A stretch of DNA of 64,000 nucleotides from Mycolicibacterium rhodesiae (GTDB lineage: Bacteria > Actinomycetota > Actinomycetes > Mycobacteriales > Mycobacteriaceae): positions 62,001 to 126,000 of the forward strand of contig NZ_MVIH01000011.1 of the NCBI RefSeq assembly GCF_002086695.1, given 5' to 3'. The translations under genes were made by a program, and so were the position numbers. Numbering within the stretch: the first letter of the stretch is position 1; the number at the start of each line of letters is the position of its first letter. Below the pieces are notes generated by a model. The model did no database searches and was not told where the DNA came from. It was given only the letters and a program-made list of their open reading frames with translations. This document shows, piece after piece, positions 43,271 to 52,502 of this stretch.

Positions 43271-44833
43271 TCAAGCGGTTGCCCGCAGGCTCAATGACAG
43301 TAGTAGCCGGACGTCGGGGTCGCTCAGTGAAGTGGAAAGTGCCTGCTCGAGACGGCGCGCCCGGTAGCGAACCGTGTTCGGGTGGACATGGAGCGCCGCC
43401 GCAGCCGCCGCTACGTCGCCGAAGCAGTCCAGGTACACCCGCAGGGTCTCGGCCAGCATCGGGTCGGCCTCCCGCAAGGCGCGCACCCGCGGATCGATCA
43501 GCCGCTCGTCGGCGGCCACCAGCGTGACGATCTCGTCGAGCAGCACGGTGGTGCGCGCCTCGGCCAGCGTGGTCACCTTGCCGAACACCGGGTGCCGCTG
43601 GGCGCTGTCGAAGACGCGGTCGATCTCGCGGCGGGCGCCGGCGACGGCGGCCAGCCCGGCGATCGGGGCTGCGATCACCGCGTGCAGGTCCAGCCCGAGC
43701 TCGGCATGCAGCGTGCTGATCGTGCCGCGGATCCAGGACACCACCGCGGCGGTGCGCCCGGAGTCGGGCAGGACGACGTAGACCCGCGAACCGCCGGCAG
43801 CCACCTGCGCGTCGGGGCGAAAAGCGCTGGCGCTCAGTGCCAGAACGTCGGGCAGCCGGGGGTCGGCGCCGGTGCTGGCGAAGCCGATCACCGCGGCGCG
43901 GCCGTCGAGGGGGATGCGCAGTTCCCGAGCCGCGCCGGCCAGGTCAACCTCGTCGGGATCGGCGAGCCCGAGCAGTTGTTGCACGGCCAACAGGTGCGCC
44001 GACGGCCGTGCCGCCAGTCGAGCCATGATCCGGGCGGCCAAGACCGCCGCGCCGCGTAACACCTCGTCGGCGTCGTCGGCCAGGGGCCGGGTGCCCTGCT
44101 GCACCCAGATGGTGCCCTCGAATCCCGGCGGCCCGTCCTGGCGATGGATGCCGATCGCCAGCCGCGGCCGCAGGCCCAACTCGGGCCGCTCGTCGACAGC
44201 CACCACCTCGGGGCCGGCGCGCAACTTGTCGAAGATGCCCCACTGGGCGATCCACCCCAGATGTTCCGCCGGCCCGGCCCGGCCCAGGATGGACAGTCGC
44301 CGCAACTCGTCGGCCTCGTCGTTGGACGCCGAATAGGCCAGCACGTGCGACTGCGCATCCTCGATGCTGACCATGCCGTGGGTGCGATCCGCGATCGACT
44401 GCGCCAGCGCGAACAGATCGGTACCGGAATCGGTGAGCGAGTCGGTGCGACGGTGCTCGAAGACGTGGTTGACCAGACGGTACAGCCGTTCCCAGCGGGC
44501 CTTCGGGTCGACGGCGACGACCGCGGTGCCGGCCGCGACCGCCCGGGCGATGACGGTGTCGGACGGCTCCTTGACGAAGATCGCCGCGGGGGAGCCGTGT
44601 GCGGCGACCTGCCGGTCCAGCCACCGGACGGCGTCGCTGTCGGAGATGCCGAGAAGGAAGAACACGTCGGCCGAGCCGGCGCTGACCGCCAAGCCCAGCC
44701 GCACGTCGTCCGAGTCGATCAGGGCGGCCGAGCGGACCGGCCGGTCCAGCCCCCGAGGTGCCTCGACAAGCCGCACCAACGTCGCATCCAGGGCCAACAC
44801 CAGCTGGCCCAGGCTGACGCCGGTCTCCCGCAT
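43271..44833 (-). CDS. pruC: PruC-like proline-responsive activator (PucR family)
   Basis: 520 residues from ATG 44833. An N-terminal PucR-type sensory region, a central GGDEF-like fold (RVYVVLPDSG) and a C-terminal helix-turn-helix, FGDVAAAAAALHVHPNTVRY (about 480-499), make the PucR/CdaR layout. It is divergent from pruA with an 84-bp gap. In M. smegmatis the equivalent PruC activates pruAB in response to proline. The open frame continuing far upstream is antisense to pruA and is rejected. Confidence 0.88.
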   Translation of the reverse strand: MRETGVSLGQLVLALDATLVRLVEAPRGLDRPVRSAALIDSDDVRLGLAVSAGSADVFFLLGISDSDAVRWLDRQVAAHGSPAAIFVKEPSDTVIARAVAAGTAVVAVDPKARWERLYRLVNHVFEHRRTDSLTDSGTDLFALAQSIADRTHGMVSIEDAQSHVLAYSASNDEADELRRLSILGRAGPAEHLGWIAQWGIFDKLRAGPEVVAVDERPELGLRPRLAIGIHRQDGPPGFEGTIWVQQGTRPLADDADEVLRGAAVLAARIMARLAARPSAHLLAVQQLLGLADPDEVDLAGAARELRIPLDGRAAVIGFASTGADPRLPDVLALSASAFRPDAQVAAGGSRVYVVLPDSGRTAAVVSWIRGTISTLHAELGLDLHAVIAAPIAGLAAVAGARREIDRVFDSAQRHPVFGKVTTLAEARTTVLLDEIVTLVAADERLIDPRVRALREADPMLAETLRVYLDCFGDVAAAAAALHVHPNTVRYRARRLEQALSTSLSDPDVRLLLSLSLRATA

Positions 44834-44904
44834 GTTGTCCGATACTACTAGCGGGCTGGCACAACCTTGGCGGATCAGCCAACGGTTCGGGACGCGTCGG
44901 GCGT

Positions 44905-44910
44905 CATCCT
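44905..44910 (+). promoter_or_regulatory. Possible -10 box of pruA
   Basis: CATCCT, then 7 nt, then ATG 44918; A2 and T6 are kept. This is weaker than the TANNNT boxes elsewhere. Confidence 0.35.
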
Positions 44911-44917
44911 GAGGTGC

Positions 44918-46549
44918 ATGGACGCCCGCACCGATGTTCCCGCTCCGGCCAACGAGCCGGTTCACGACTACGCGCCAGGATCTGCTGAACGGGACCGCCT
45001 CACCGCGGCTCTGCACGACTTGTCCACCAACCCCGTCGACCTGCCGCACGTGATCGGCGGCGTTCACCGCCTCGGCGACGGCGATCGCATCGACGTGGTC
45101 CAACCGCACCGGCACAGCGCCCGGCTGGGCACGCTGACCAACGGCACCGCATCCGATGCCGCCGCGGCGGTCGATGCGGCGATGACCGCCAAACCCGACT
45201 GGGCTGCGACCCCGTTCGACGAACGGGCCGCGGTGTTCCTGCGCGCCGCAGACCTGCTGGCCGGCCCGTGGCGGGAGAAGATCGCCGCGGCCACCATGCT
45301 GGGCCAGTCCAAGACCGCCTACCAAGCCGAGATCGACGCGCCGTGCGAGTTGGTCGACTTCTGGCGCTTCAACGTCGCCTTCGCCCGGCAGATTCTGGCC
45401 CAGCAGCCGATCAGCGGTCCGGGCGTCTGGAACCGGACCGATTACCGCCCCTTGGACGGCTTCGTCTACGCCGTCACCCCGTTCAACTTCACCGCGATCG
45501 CCGCCAACCTGCCGACGGCGCCCGCGTTGATGGGCAACACCGTGGTGTGGAAGCCGTCGATCACCCAGACCTTCGCGGCATATCTGACGATGCAGTTGCT
45601 CGAAGCCGCCGGCCTGCCGCCCGGGGTGATCAATCTGGTGGCCGGCGACGGGCTTGCGGTGTCGGACATCGTGCTGGCCGACCGGCGGCTGTCCGGTATC
45701 CACTTCACCGGATCGACCGCCACTTTCCAGCACCTGTGGCGTGAGGTCGGCACTCGCATCGCCGACTACGACAGCTACCCGCGGCTGGTGGGTGAGACCG
45801 GCGGCAAGGACTTCATCGTCGCGCACAGCTCGGCCGATCCGGACGTGTTGCGCACCGCGCTGATTCGCGGGGCGTTCGACTATCAGGGCCAGAAGTGCTC
45901 GGCCGCCTCGCGGGCGTTCATCCCGCGCTCGGTGTGGCAGACCATGGGCGACGACTTCCTCGGCGCGACGGAAGCACTGACCTACGGCGATGTCACCGAC
46001 CTGTCGAACTACGGCGGGGCCGTGATCGACGCTCGCGCGTTCACCAAGAACTCGCGTGCGATCGAGAGGGCCAAGAGTGCGCCCGGTGTCACCGTCGCCG
46101 TCGGCGGTGAATGTGACGACAGCGAAGGCTATTTCGTGCGGCCGACCGTTCTGCTGTCCGACGACCCGACGGATGAGGCCTTCGGCTGCGAGTACTTCGG
46201 ACCGATCCTGGCCGTCCACGTCTATCCCGACGACGAATTCGAAGCCGTTCTCGACGTCGTCGACGGCGGGTCCCGCTATGCGCTCACCGGCGCAGTGATC
46301 GCCGACGACCGGGCCGCCGTCGCGACGGCAGCCGAGCGGCTGCGGTTCACCGCGGGCAACTTCTACGTCAACGACAAGCCGACCGGCGCGGTCGTCGGGC
46401 AGCAGCCGTTCGGTGGATCGCGGGCCTCGGGCACCAACGACAAGGCGGGCTCACCACTGAACCTGCTGCGCTGGACGTCGGCACGGTCCATCAAGGAGAC
46501 GTTCGTTCCGCCCACCGACCACACCTATCCGCACATGGGGGTGGACTGA
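44918..46549 (+). CDS. pruA: PruA, 1-pyrroline-5-carboxylate dehydrogenase
   Basis: 543 residues from ATG 44918. Aldehyde dehydrogenase landmarks are clear: TPFNFTAIAANLP, ETGGKDFIVAH with the general-base Glu, and catalytic Cys in YQGQKCSAASRAF. The C-terminal GGSRASGTNDKAGSPLNLLRW is typical of P5C dehydrogenases. It oxidises glutamate semialdehyde to glutamate with NAD, the second step of proline breakdown. Sequence matches M. tuberculosis Rv1187. The stop overlaps the pruB start as TGATG. Divergent pruC is its likely activator. Confidence 0.95.
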   Translation: MDARTDVPAPANEPVHDYAPGSAERDRLTAALHDLSTNPVDLPHVIGGVHRLGDGDRIDVVQPHRHSARLGTLTNGTASDAAAAVDAAMTAKPDWAATPFDERAAVFLRAADLLAGPWREKIAAATMLGQSKTAYQAEIDAPCELVDFWRFNVAFARQILAQQPISGPGVWNRTDYRPLDGFVYAVTPFNFTAIAANLPTAPALMGNTVVWKPSITQTFAAYLTMQLLEAAGLPPGVINLVAGDGLAVSDIVLADRRLSGIHFTGSTATFQHLWREVGTRIADYDSYPRLVGETGGKDFIVAHSSADPDVLRTALIRGAFDYQGQKCSAASRAFIPRSVWQTMGDDFLGATEALTYGDVTDLSNYGGAVIDARAFTKNSRAIERAKSAPGVTVAVGGECDDSEGYFVRPTVLLSDDPTDEAFGCEYFGPILAVHVYPDDEFEAVLDVVDGGSRYALTGAVIADDRAAVATAAERLRFTAGNFYVNDKPTGAVVGQQPFGGSRASGTNDKAGSPLNLLRWTSARSIKETFVPPTDHTYPHMGVD

Positions 46550-47505
46550 TGAGCACCTTCACGCGCGTCGCACGTCCCGCCATCCTGGCCGCCAGCCGCT
46601 CGAATCGGTTGCGGCACAGCGCCGAGCGCCTACCGATCGCTCGTGACGTGGTCGGCCGGTTCGTACCGGGTGAGACGACAGACGACGCACTGGCGGCGGT
46701 CTGCGCGCTGCGCGACTCGAGACGACTGGTCAGCATCGACTACCTCGGTGAGGACGTCACCGACACCGACGCGGCCGAGGCGACCGTCAAGGCCTACCTC
46801 GACCTGCTCGACGCGTTGGGCGCCCGGGCCGAGAATGCCGCGATCGTCCGCCCGCTGGAGGTGTCGCTCAAACTGTCCGCGCTCGGCCAGGCGCTGGCGA
46901 AAGACGGCGACAAGATCGCGTTCGAGAACGCGCATACGATCTGCCAGCGGGCCCAGCAGGTCGGCGTCTGGGTCACCGTCGACGCCGAGGACCACACCAC
47001 CACCGACTCGACATTGTCGATCGTGCGCGAGCTGCGTACCGAATTCGATTGGCTGGGAACCGTTCTGCAGGCCTACCTCAAGCGCAGCGAGGCCGACTGC
47101 GCCGAGTTCGCCGCAACCGGGGCCCGGATCCGGCTGTGCAAGGGTGCCTACGACGAGCCGGCCTCGGTGGCCTACCGCGATGCCGCCGACGTCACCGAGT
47201 CCTACCTGCGGTGTCTGCGAACGCTGATGGCAGGCAACGGGTATCCGATGGTCGCCTCCCATGATCCCGTCGTCATCGCGGCCGCCGCGGAGATGGCGAT
47301 CGAATTCGGCCGGGATACCGACCGTTTCGAGTACCAGATGCTCTACGGCATTCGGGACGACGAGCAGCGCCGGCTCGCGGCAGAGGGCAACCAGGTTCGG
47401 GTGTACGTGCCGTTCGGCACGCAGTGGTACGGGTACTTCGTGCGCCGACTTGCCGAACGCCCGGCCAACCTGATGTTCTTCTTACGAGCCCTGACGCACC
47501 GCTAG
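46549..47505 (+). CDS. pruB: PruB, proline dehydrogenase
   Basis: 318 residues, the monofunctional bacterial form. The TIM-barrel flavin and proline-binding segments include VSLKLSALGQ, WVTVDAEDHTTTD, RLCKGAYDEPASVAY, ASHDPVVI and FEYQMLYGIRDDEQRRL; the final YGYFVRRLAERPANL carries the substrate-binding Arg pair. It oxidises proline to P5C and passes electrons from FAD to the respiratory chain. Start overlaps the pruA stop by one base. The downstream TSUP gene continues in the same reading frame after the TAG. Confidence 0.94.
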   Translation: MSTFTRVARPAILAASRSNRLRHSAERLPIARDVVGRFVPGETTDDALAAVCALRDSRRLVSIDYLGEDVTDTDAAEATVKAYLDLLDALGARAENAAIVRPLEVSLKLSALGQALAKDGDKIAFENAHTICQRAQQVGVWVTVDAEDHTTTDSTLSIVRELRTEFDWLGTVLQAYLKRSEADCAEFAATGARIRLCKGAYDEPASVAYRDAADVTESYLRCLRTLMAGNGYPMVASHDPVVIAAAAEMAIEFGRDTDRFEYQMLYGIRDDEQRRLAAEGNQVRVYVPFGTQWYGYFVRRLAERPANLMFFLRALTHR

Positions 47506-47541
47506 AGAGACACCGACCTGAGCGCACTCGACGCCATCACC

Positions 47542-48264
47542 TTGCTGATCGCCGGTGTGCTCGGTGGGTTGACGGGCAGCATCGCCGGGCTGGCCTCGGT
47601 GGCCACCTACCCGGCCCTGCTGGCGATCGGTCTGCCGCCGGTGACAGCGAATGTGACCAACACCGTGGCTTTGGTGTTCAACGGTGTCGGCTCGGCGTGG
47701 GGATCTCGGCCCGAACTGGTCGGACAAGGACGCTTCATCACCCGGATGGCGCCGGTGACCATCGCCGGCGGAGCCGCAGGCGCGGTGCTGCTGCTGACCA
47801 CCCCGGCCGACGCGTTCGAGAAGGTGGTTCCGATCCTGCTCGCCCTGGCCTCGGTGGCGATCGTCGCTCCGCGCGGCACGCCCCACCCCGGCCGCCGGCG
47901 CCGGCTCGTCGTGGTGGCCGAGGGCGTCGCGATCTTCGGAATCGCCCTCTACGGTGGCTATTTCGGTGCCGCGGCGGGCGTTCTGTTGCTGGCGTTGCTG
48001 CTCAACGCGAGAGCCGACAGCCTCGCCCACGCCAATGCCGCCAAGAACATCCTGCTCGGGCTGGCCAACACGGTTGCTGCGGTGCTGTTCGCGTTCCTGG
48101 CACCGGTGCACTGGCTCGCGGTCATCCCGCTTGGCGCCGGCTGCCTGATCGGCTCCCGGCTGGGACCTGTCGTGGTCCGACATGCGCCGGGCACGCCGCT
48201 GCGCATCCTCATCGGTGTCGCGGGGCTGGTGCTGGCGGTCAAACTCGGTCTCGACGCCTACTGA
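47542..48264 (+). CDS. TSUP-family (TauE/SafE) membrane permease, start uncertain
   Basis: At least 240 residues with about seven to eight membrane helices and two similar halves (GGLTGSIAGLASVATYPAL and GGYFGAAAGVLLLALLL), the TSUP signature. It probably exports or imports small organic or sulfur-containing anions. From the pruB TAG (47503-47505) the frame is open with no ATG or GTG; candidate starts are CTG 47518 (giving LSALDAITLLIAG) or TTG 47542, which would cut into helix 1. The 3' end overlaps the convergent acyltransferase by 26 bp. Confidence 0.8.
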   Translation: MLIAGVLGGLTGSIAGLASVATYPALLAIGLPPVTANVTNTVALVFNGVGSAWGSRPELVGQGRFITRMAPVTIAGGAAGAVLLLTTPADAFEKVVPILLALASVAIVAPRGTPHPGRRRRLVVVAEGVAIFGIALYGGYFGAAAGVLLLALLLNARADSLAHANAAKNILLGLANTVAAVLFAFLAPVHWLAVIPLGAGCLIGSRLGPVVVRHAPGTPLRILIGVAGLVLAVKLGLDAY

Positions 48265-49549
48265 CCGGCGCCAGCGCGACCAGCAGCACACCAACGGCGA
48301 AGGCAATGCTGAGGGCAAGGGGGAAGTGCCCGCCGGGGGCGAATCCCAGGGTCGCGAACACTGAGATGGTCACCGCGATCGTCACCGTGCCGGCGAACAA
48401 CAACACCTCGCCGAACCGGGGCGGGATGGCCACTCCGACCGTGGGCAGCGGCGCCGAGAACACCCTGCGGCCCCACCACAACAACACCAGCTCGACCGCT
48501 GCCACCACGGCCAGGATCGCCACCCACTCCAGCCGGAACCACCACCAGGCCGCCGTGCCGAGGGTCGGTTGCGGCAGCAGCCCGGTGGGATACCCGACGA
48601 CCGCCACGATCACCACCGGAACCATGTGCCAGAGATACAGCGCCATCACGTTGTCATTCGCGACAGCCAGGACACGCTGCGTCCGAACGGATTTCAGCAT
48701 CCGGTTCACCGTGGGCGCCACCGCCAGCGCCACCCCGGCCTGCACCCCGCCGAGTCCCAGCAGTGCCAGGTTGGGCGGTCCGGTGTTGTTCACCACAGCG
48801 CCGGGCACCCCGATCATGCTGACCGGATAGGGTCCGACCGTGACCGCGAGCGCCAGCACGATCGCCGACAGGACGGCCACCGCGATCGCCGCACGCCGGC
48901 ACAGTGTCCCGTCGTGCCAGGCGATCCCGAGCTGGTAGAGCACGCCCCAGACCAGTAGATAGTTCAGCCAGCCGACGTAGGGCAGGTGGGCGCCGATGGC
49001 CGCCACATCCACCGCCGCGACGGCGAGCGTCATCGCGAACGGCACCCACTTACCCCAGCGCCGGTGCGCGGCCACCGCGACCGGGGTCAGCGCGACCACC
49101 AGTACGTAGATGCCCAGGAACCACAGGTGCATCGCCACCGCCCAGGCCCCGAAGTCGAGCTCCGAGCCCGCCACCCCGATCCGGCCGAGGACCGTCACGA
49201 CCAGCAGCGCGAACACAACGTAGACCGCGGTCGGTCCGATCGGTCGAACGAGCCTGCGCCGCAACCATTCCTGCCGTGATTCCGCTGCGCTTCGATGCGC
49301 CCAGGACACCGCGCTGGCGTAGCCGGCCACCACGAAGAACACCGGGACGACCTGGAAGATCCACGTCAACCACTGCGTCCACGGCAGGTCGACCAACGGG
49401 TTCTCCCGCCAGAACCCGCCGTCGGAGAAGGTCAGCGCCGCCGCCACCCAATGCCCGATGACGACGAACACCAGGGCGACCACCCGATAGAGGTCAAACG
49501 CATGGTTACGCGCCGCCGTCGTGGTCGCCGTGTCGGTCACGTTCTCCAT
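48239..49549 (-). CDS. Acyltransferase-3 family membrane protein
   Basis: 436 residues from ATG 49549. The catalytic-type His is in VVIGHWVAAAL near the N-terminus, after FDLYRVVAL; PVFFVVAGYASAVSW and HLWFLGIYVLVV are standard acyltransferase-3 landmarks. About ten membrane helices are visible. It would transfer an acyl group across the membrane to an envelope sugar or lipid; the acceptor is unknown. A longer frame from 49768 has a Pro/Arg-rich artefact N-terminus. It converges on the TSUP gene with a 26-bp overlap. Confidence 0.83.
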   Translation of the reverse strand: MENVTDTATTTAARNHAFDLYRVVALVFVVIGHWVAAALTFSDGGFWRENPLVDLPWTQWLTWIFQVVPVFFVVAGYASAVSWAHRSAAESRQEWLRRRLVRPIGPTAVYVVFALLVVTVLGRIGVAGSELDFGAWAVAMHLWFLGIYVLVVALTPVAVAAHRRWGKWVPFAMTLAVAAVDVAAIGAHLPYVGWLNYLLVWGVLYQLGIAWHDGTLCRRAAIAVAVLSAIVLALAVTVGPYPVSMIGVPGAVVNNTGPPNLALLGLGGVQAGVALAVAPTVNRMLKSVRTQRVLAVANDNVMALYLWHMVPVVIVAVVGYPTGLLPQPTLGTAAWWWFRLEWVAILAVVAAVELVLLWWGRRVFSAPLPTVGVAIPPRFGEVLLFAGTVTIAVTISVFATLGFAPGGHFPLALSIAFAVGVLLVALAPVSRRRDRV

Positions 49550-49572
49550 TGTGCGGGCGATGTGGCCCCGGG

Positions 49573-50076
49573 TCAGGCGGGGACCGCTGAGACGGGCATG
49601 ACGACGCTGCCCCGGCAGGGTCCCGACGCGATGTCGGTGTGCCACGTGCCGCGCAGAGACCCGTCGGGCTGCGGGGTATAGAACGCCCACGAGGTGGCCG
49701 GGCTCCACTGCTTCTGATAGCCGTCGCCGAGGAAACAGTCCCACACCCAGTCGTAGGTGGTGGCCCACTCGGAACCGTTCCAGGTGTAGCGCGTGGGCTG
49801 GGGGATCGTCGGGTTACTCGGTGCGGGTCCGTCGACGACGGTGGCCACACAGGCGCCACCCGAGCATGCTGTCGTCAGGGTGAACACCGCGCCGAAGTCG
49901 TTCTCCTTCTGGCGAGTCGCCGGGCTGGTGCCCGCCTTCTGCGAGGCGTAGGTCGTCATCTGATAGCGCCCGTTCCAGGCCAGCGGCTGACCGTGCGCCG
50001 AGGCGGGGGACAACAGTCCCGCGGCGCAGATCGTCGCGGCGGCCACCAGCGTGGCACCCCAACTGTGGCGGCTCAT
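49573..50076 (-). CDS. Secreted protein of unknown function
   Basis: 167 residues with a signal peptide (about 1-30, ending SAHGQP). The mature domain is beta-rich and has four cysteines (TTACSGGACVAT, WDCFLG, GPCRGS), suggesting two disulfides. YQMTTYASQKAGTSPATRQ and YTWNGSEWATTYDW look like strands of a lipocalin-like or beta-sandwich fold, but no family was recognised. It lies 23 nt upstream of the acyltransferase on the same strand. Confidence 0.75.
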   Translation of the reverse strand: MSRHSWGATLVAAATICAAGLLSPASAHGQPLAWNGRYQMTTYASQKAGTSPATRQKENDFGAVFTLTTACSGGACVATVVDGPAPSNPTIPQPTRYTWNGSEWATTYDWVWDCFLGDGYQKQWSPATSWAFYTPQPDGSLRGTWHTDIASGPCRGSVVMPVSAVPA

Positions 50077-50162
50077 GACTCCTCGGAACGTCGTTGCGAG
50101 TTATCAGCGTAGCCGTCAGAAAACCTCACCTGTCACATCTGCCCCACGCGTGCCGGTCACGA

Positions 50163-50708
50163 TTAGGACTCGAAACGCTCCTTGAGCAGCAGTTGCGCAT
50201 ACGCGGCGAGCGACTGGGCATCGGTGATCTCACCCGTGCGGATCATCTCCTCGAACCGGCTGCGCTCGAACCATTCGAAGTGCATGTCCTGTTCTTCGTG
50301 CTCGCGGTCGGGCTCGCCCTCGGCGACGTCGGTGGCCAGGAACACCCAGCCCCGCTGGCTCATGATCCCGGGAGCGACGTCGAGCCGGCCGATCAACATC
50401 AGTGAGGCTGCCGTGAGGCCGGTCTCCTCACGTAGTTCGCGGGACGCCAGATCGGCCGGTTCGATGTCGGGTTCTCCAGGGACGGTGCCCATCGGGAACT
50501 CCCAGCGACGGGCTCCCATCGGATAGCGGTACTGCTCGACCATCGCCAGACGGTCGCCGTCGACCGCGATGACCACCGCATAGTCCGGGCGGTCGACGAC
50601 GCCGTGGATGCCGGTTGATCCGTCTGGCCGTTCAACGGTGTCCTCACGCACCGACATCCAGTGGTTGCGGTACACCTCGCGCGATGAGAGCTGGGTGATG
50701 GGCTTCAC
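50163..50708 (-). CDS. Nudix hydrolase, ADP-ribose pyrophosphatase-like
   Basis: 181 residues from GTG 50708. GARRWEFPMGTVPGEP leads to RELREETGLTA, and EMIRTGEITDAQSLAAYA closes the domain, as in ADP-ribose/sugar-nucleotide Nudix enzymes. Between the box Gly and RE the spacing is three residues longer than the classic Gx5Ex7RE. The catalytic Glu pair in REEtG is present. Substrate is unknown. It is divergent from fadD36 with only 31 bp between, so both promoters overlap there. Confidence 0.83.
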   Translation of the reverse strand: MKPITQLSSREVYRNHWMSVREDTVERPDGSTGIHGVVDRPDYAVVIAVDGDRLAMVEQYRYPMGARRWEFPMGTVPGEPDIEPADLASRELREETGLTAASLMLIGRLDVAPGIMSQRGWVFLATDVAEGEPDREHEEQDMHFEWFERSRFEEMIRTGEITDAQSLAAYAQLLLKERFES

Positions 50709-50726
50709 GAGCCCAGTATCTTCGTC

Positions 50727-50732
50727 TACCGT
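50727..50732 (+). promoter_or_regulatory. -10 box, leaderless promoter of fadD36
   Basis: TACCGT, then 7 nt, then GTG 50740. Confidence 0.5.
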
Positions 50733-50739
50733 CGGCGGC

Positions 50740-52140
50740 GTGCTGCTGGCCTCCCTGAATCCCGCCACCGTCGCCGCCGGAGCCGACATCGGCGACGCCG
50801 TGCGGATCGACGGCGCCGTGTTGTCCCGCAGTGATCTCGTCGGGGCCGCCACGTCGGTGGCCGAGCGCATCGGCGGTGCCCGCCAGGTCGCCGTGCTGGC
50901 CACCCCCACCGCCACCACCGTGCTCGCCGTCACCGGCTGCCTGATCGCCGGCGTCCCGTTCGTACCGGTACCCGCCGACGTCGGGGTCGCCGAACGTGCG
51001 CACATCCTCACCGACTCCGGCGCTCAGGCCTGGCTGGGGGAGTTGCCCGCCGATCTCGGCGGCCTGCCGCACGTTCCGGTGCGGCTGCACGCACGGTCGT
51101 GGCATCGCTACGGCGAGCCGGCACCGTCGAGCACCGCGATGGTCATGTACACCTCCGGCACCACCGGCCTGCCCAAAGGCGTGCTGATCAGCAGGCGCGC
51201 CATCGCGGCCCAGATCGACGCGCTGGTGCAGGCCTGGCAGTGGACACCCGACGACACCCTCGTGCACGGGTTGCCGCTGTTCCACGTTCACGGCCTGATC
51301 CTCGGGCTGCTTGGGTCGCTGCGCGTCGGAAATCGCTTCGTGCACACCGGGAAACCGACCCCGGCCGGTTACGCCGCCGCCGGTGGCAGCCTGTACTTCG
51401 GGGTGCCCACCGTGTGGTCGCGGGTGGTCGCCGACACCGGCTCCGCGACCGCGCTGGCGTCGGCCCGACTGCTGGTGTCCGGAAGTGCGCCGCTCCCGGT
51501 ACCGGTGTTCACCCGGCTGACCGAACTGACCGGCCAGCCGCCCGTCGAGCGGTACGGCAGCACCGAATCGCTGATCACGCTGAGCACCCGCGCCGACGGT
51601 GAACGACGGCCCGGCTGGGTTGGCTTGCCGCTCAACGGGGTTGACACCCGACTGGTGCACGAGGACGGTTCAGTGGCGCCGCACGATGGCGAGACCATCG
51701 GCAGTCTCCACCTCAAGGCCCCGACGGTGTTCGAGGGCTATCTCAACCGGCCCGATGCCACCGCCGAGGCGTTCGATGCCGACGGGTGGTACCGCACCGG
51801 AGACGCCGCCGTCATCGACAAGGGCGGCATGCACCGCATCGTCGGGCGAGAATCGGTGGACCTGATCAAGTCCGGCGGCTTCCGGGTCGGGGCGGGTGAG
51901 GTCGAGACGGTGCTGCTCGGTCACCCCGGCGTCGAGGAGGTCGCGGTGGTGGGCCTGCCCGATACCGATCTCGGCCAGCGGATCGTCGCGTTCGTGGTCG
52001 GCGATGCCGACCCCGACGATCTGATCACCTTTGTCGCCGAGCAACTTTCGGTGCACAAGCGGCCGCGGGAAGTGCGGTTGGTCGAATCGCTGCCGCGCAA
52101 CGCGATGGGCAAGGTCGTCAAGAAGGAGTTGATGAAATGA
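50740..52140 (+). CDS. fadD36: FadD36, fatty-acyl-CoA/AMP synthetase
   Basis: 466 residues. The adenylate-forming motifs are YTSGTTGLPKG (phosphate loop), YGSTESLITLS, WYRTGDAAVI and the C-terminal catalytic Lys in RNAMGKVVKKEL. N-terminal LLASLNPATVAAGADI and most of the chain match M. tuberculosis FadD36 (Rv1193). It activates fatty acids or short acyl groups; related enzymes favour malonate-like or short chains, so the substrate is not certain. Its stop overlaps the next start as ATGA. A longer open frame to 50608 lies over the divergent Nudix gene and is rejected. Confidence 0.9.
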   Translation: MLLASLNPATVAAGADIGDAVRIDGAVLSRSDLVGAATSVAERIGGARQVAVLATPTATTVLAVTGCLIAGVPFVPVPADVGVAERAHILTDSGAQAWLGELPADLGGLPHVPVRLHARSWHRYGEPAPSSTAMVMYTSGTTGLPKGVLISRRAIAAQIDALVQAWQWTPDDTLVHGLPLFHVHGLILGLLGSLRVGNRFVHTGKPTPAGYAAAGGSLYFGVPTVWSRVVADTGSATALASARLLVSGSAPLPVPVFTRLTELTGQPPVERYGSTESLITLSTRADGERRPGWVGLPLNGVDTRLVHEDGSVAPHDGETIGSLHLKAPTVFEGYLNRPDATAEAFDADGWYRTGDAAVIDKGGMHRIVGRESVDLIKSGGFRVGAGEVETVLLGHPGVEEVAVVGLPDTDLGQRIVAFVVGDADPDDLITFVAEQLSVHKRPREVRLVESLPRNAMGKVVKKELMK

Positions 52141-52484
52141 CGCTGCGGTTCAGCGAAGTCTGCATCGACGCCCACGACATTCACGCGCTGTCCGCGTGGT
52201 GGTCGACGGTGCTGGGCTGGCCCGCCGAGCCGACCGAGGACGGCGATGTGGCGCTGCGCGCACCCGCCGGCGCCGGGCCCGACTGGCTGTTCCTGACCGT
52301 GCCTGACGACAAGGTGGTCAAGAACCGCATCCACTTCGACTTCACCCCCGATGATCAGCAGGCCGAGGTCGACCGGGTGCTCGGGCTCGGGGCGCGTCAT
52401 GTGGACATCGGCCAGGGCGACGAGAGCTGGGTGGTGCTGGCTGACCCCGAGGGCAACGAGTTCTGCATCCTGTCGGCGGAATAG
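52137..52484 (+). CDS. VOC-family glyoxalase-like protein
   Basis: 115 residues, one vicinal-oxygen-chelate unit. KNRIHFDFTPDD and EGNEFCILSAE are the usual VOC metal-side strands, with H in HFD and E in NEFC. An N-terminal VCIDAHDIHALSAWWSTVLGW helix is standard. It is coupled to fadD36 by ATGA overlap, so it may act on the same pathway. Substrate unknown. Confidence 0.85.
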   Translation: MTLRFSEVCIDAHDIHALSAWWSTVLGWPAEPTEDGDVALRAPAGAGPDWLFLTVPDDKVVKNRIHFDFTPDDQQAEVDRVLGLGARHVDIGQGDESWVVLADPEGNEFCILSAE

Positions 52485-52501
52485 CGCTGTGTAGAAGCGC
52501 T
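52483..52501. terminator. Hairpin between convergent VOC and malQ genes
   Basis: AGCGCT-N7-AGCGCT lies in the 18-nt gap, and a further AGCGC follows. The arms are short and self-complementary. This is the only inverted repeat available to end both transcripts. Confidence 0.4.
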
Positions 52502-52502
52502 T

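Noticed and set aside
43271..46219. A 982-codon regulator reading through from the pruC frame
   Set aside because: The extra 460 codons are antisense to pruA. ATG 44833 begins the recognisable PucR-type protein.
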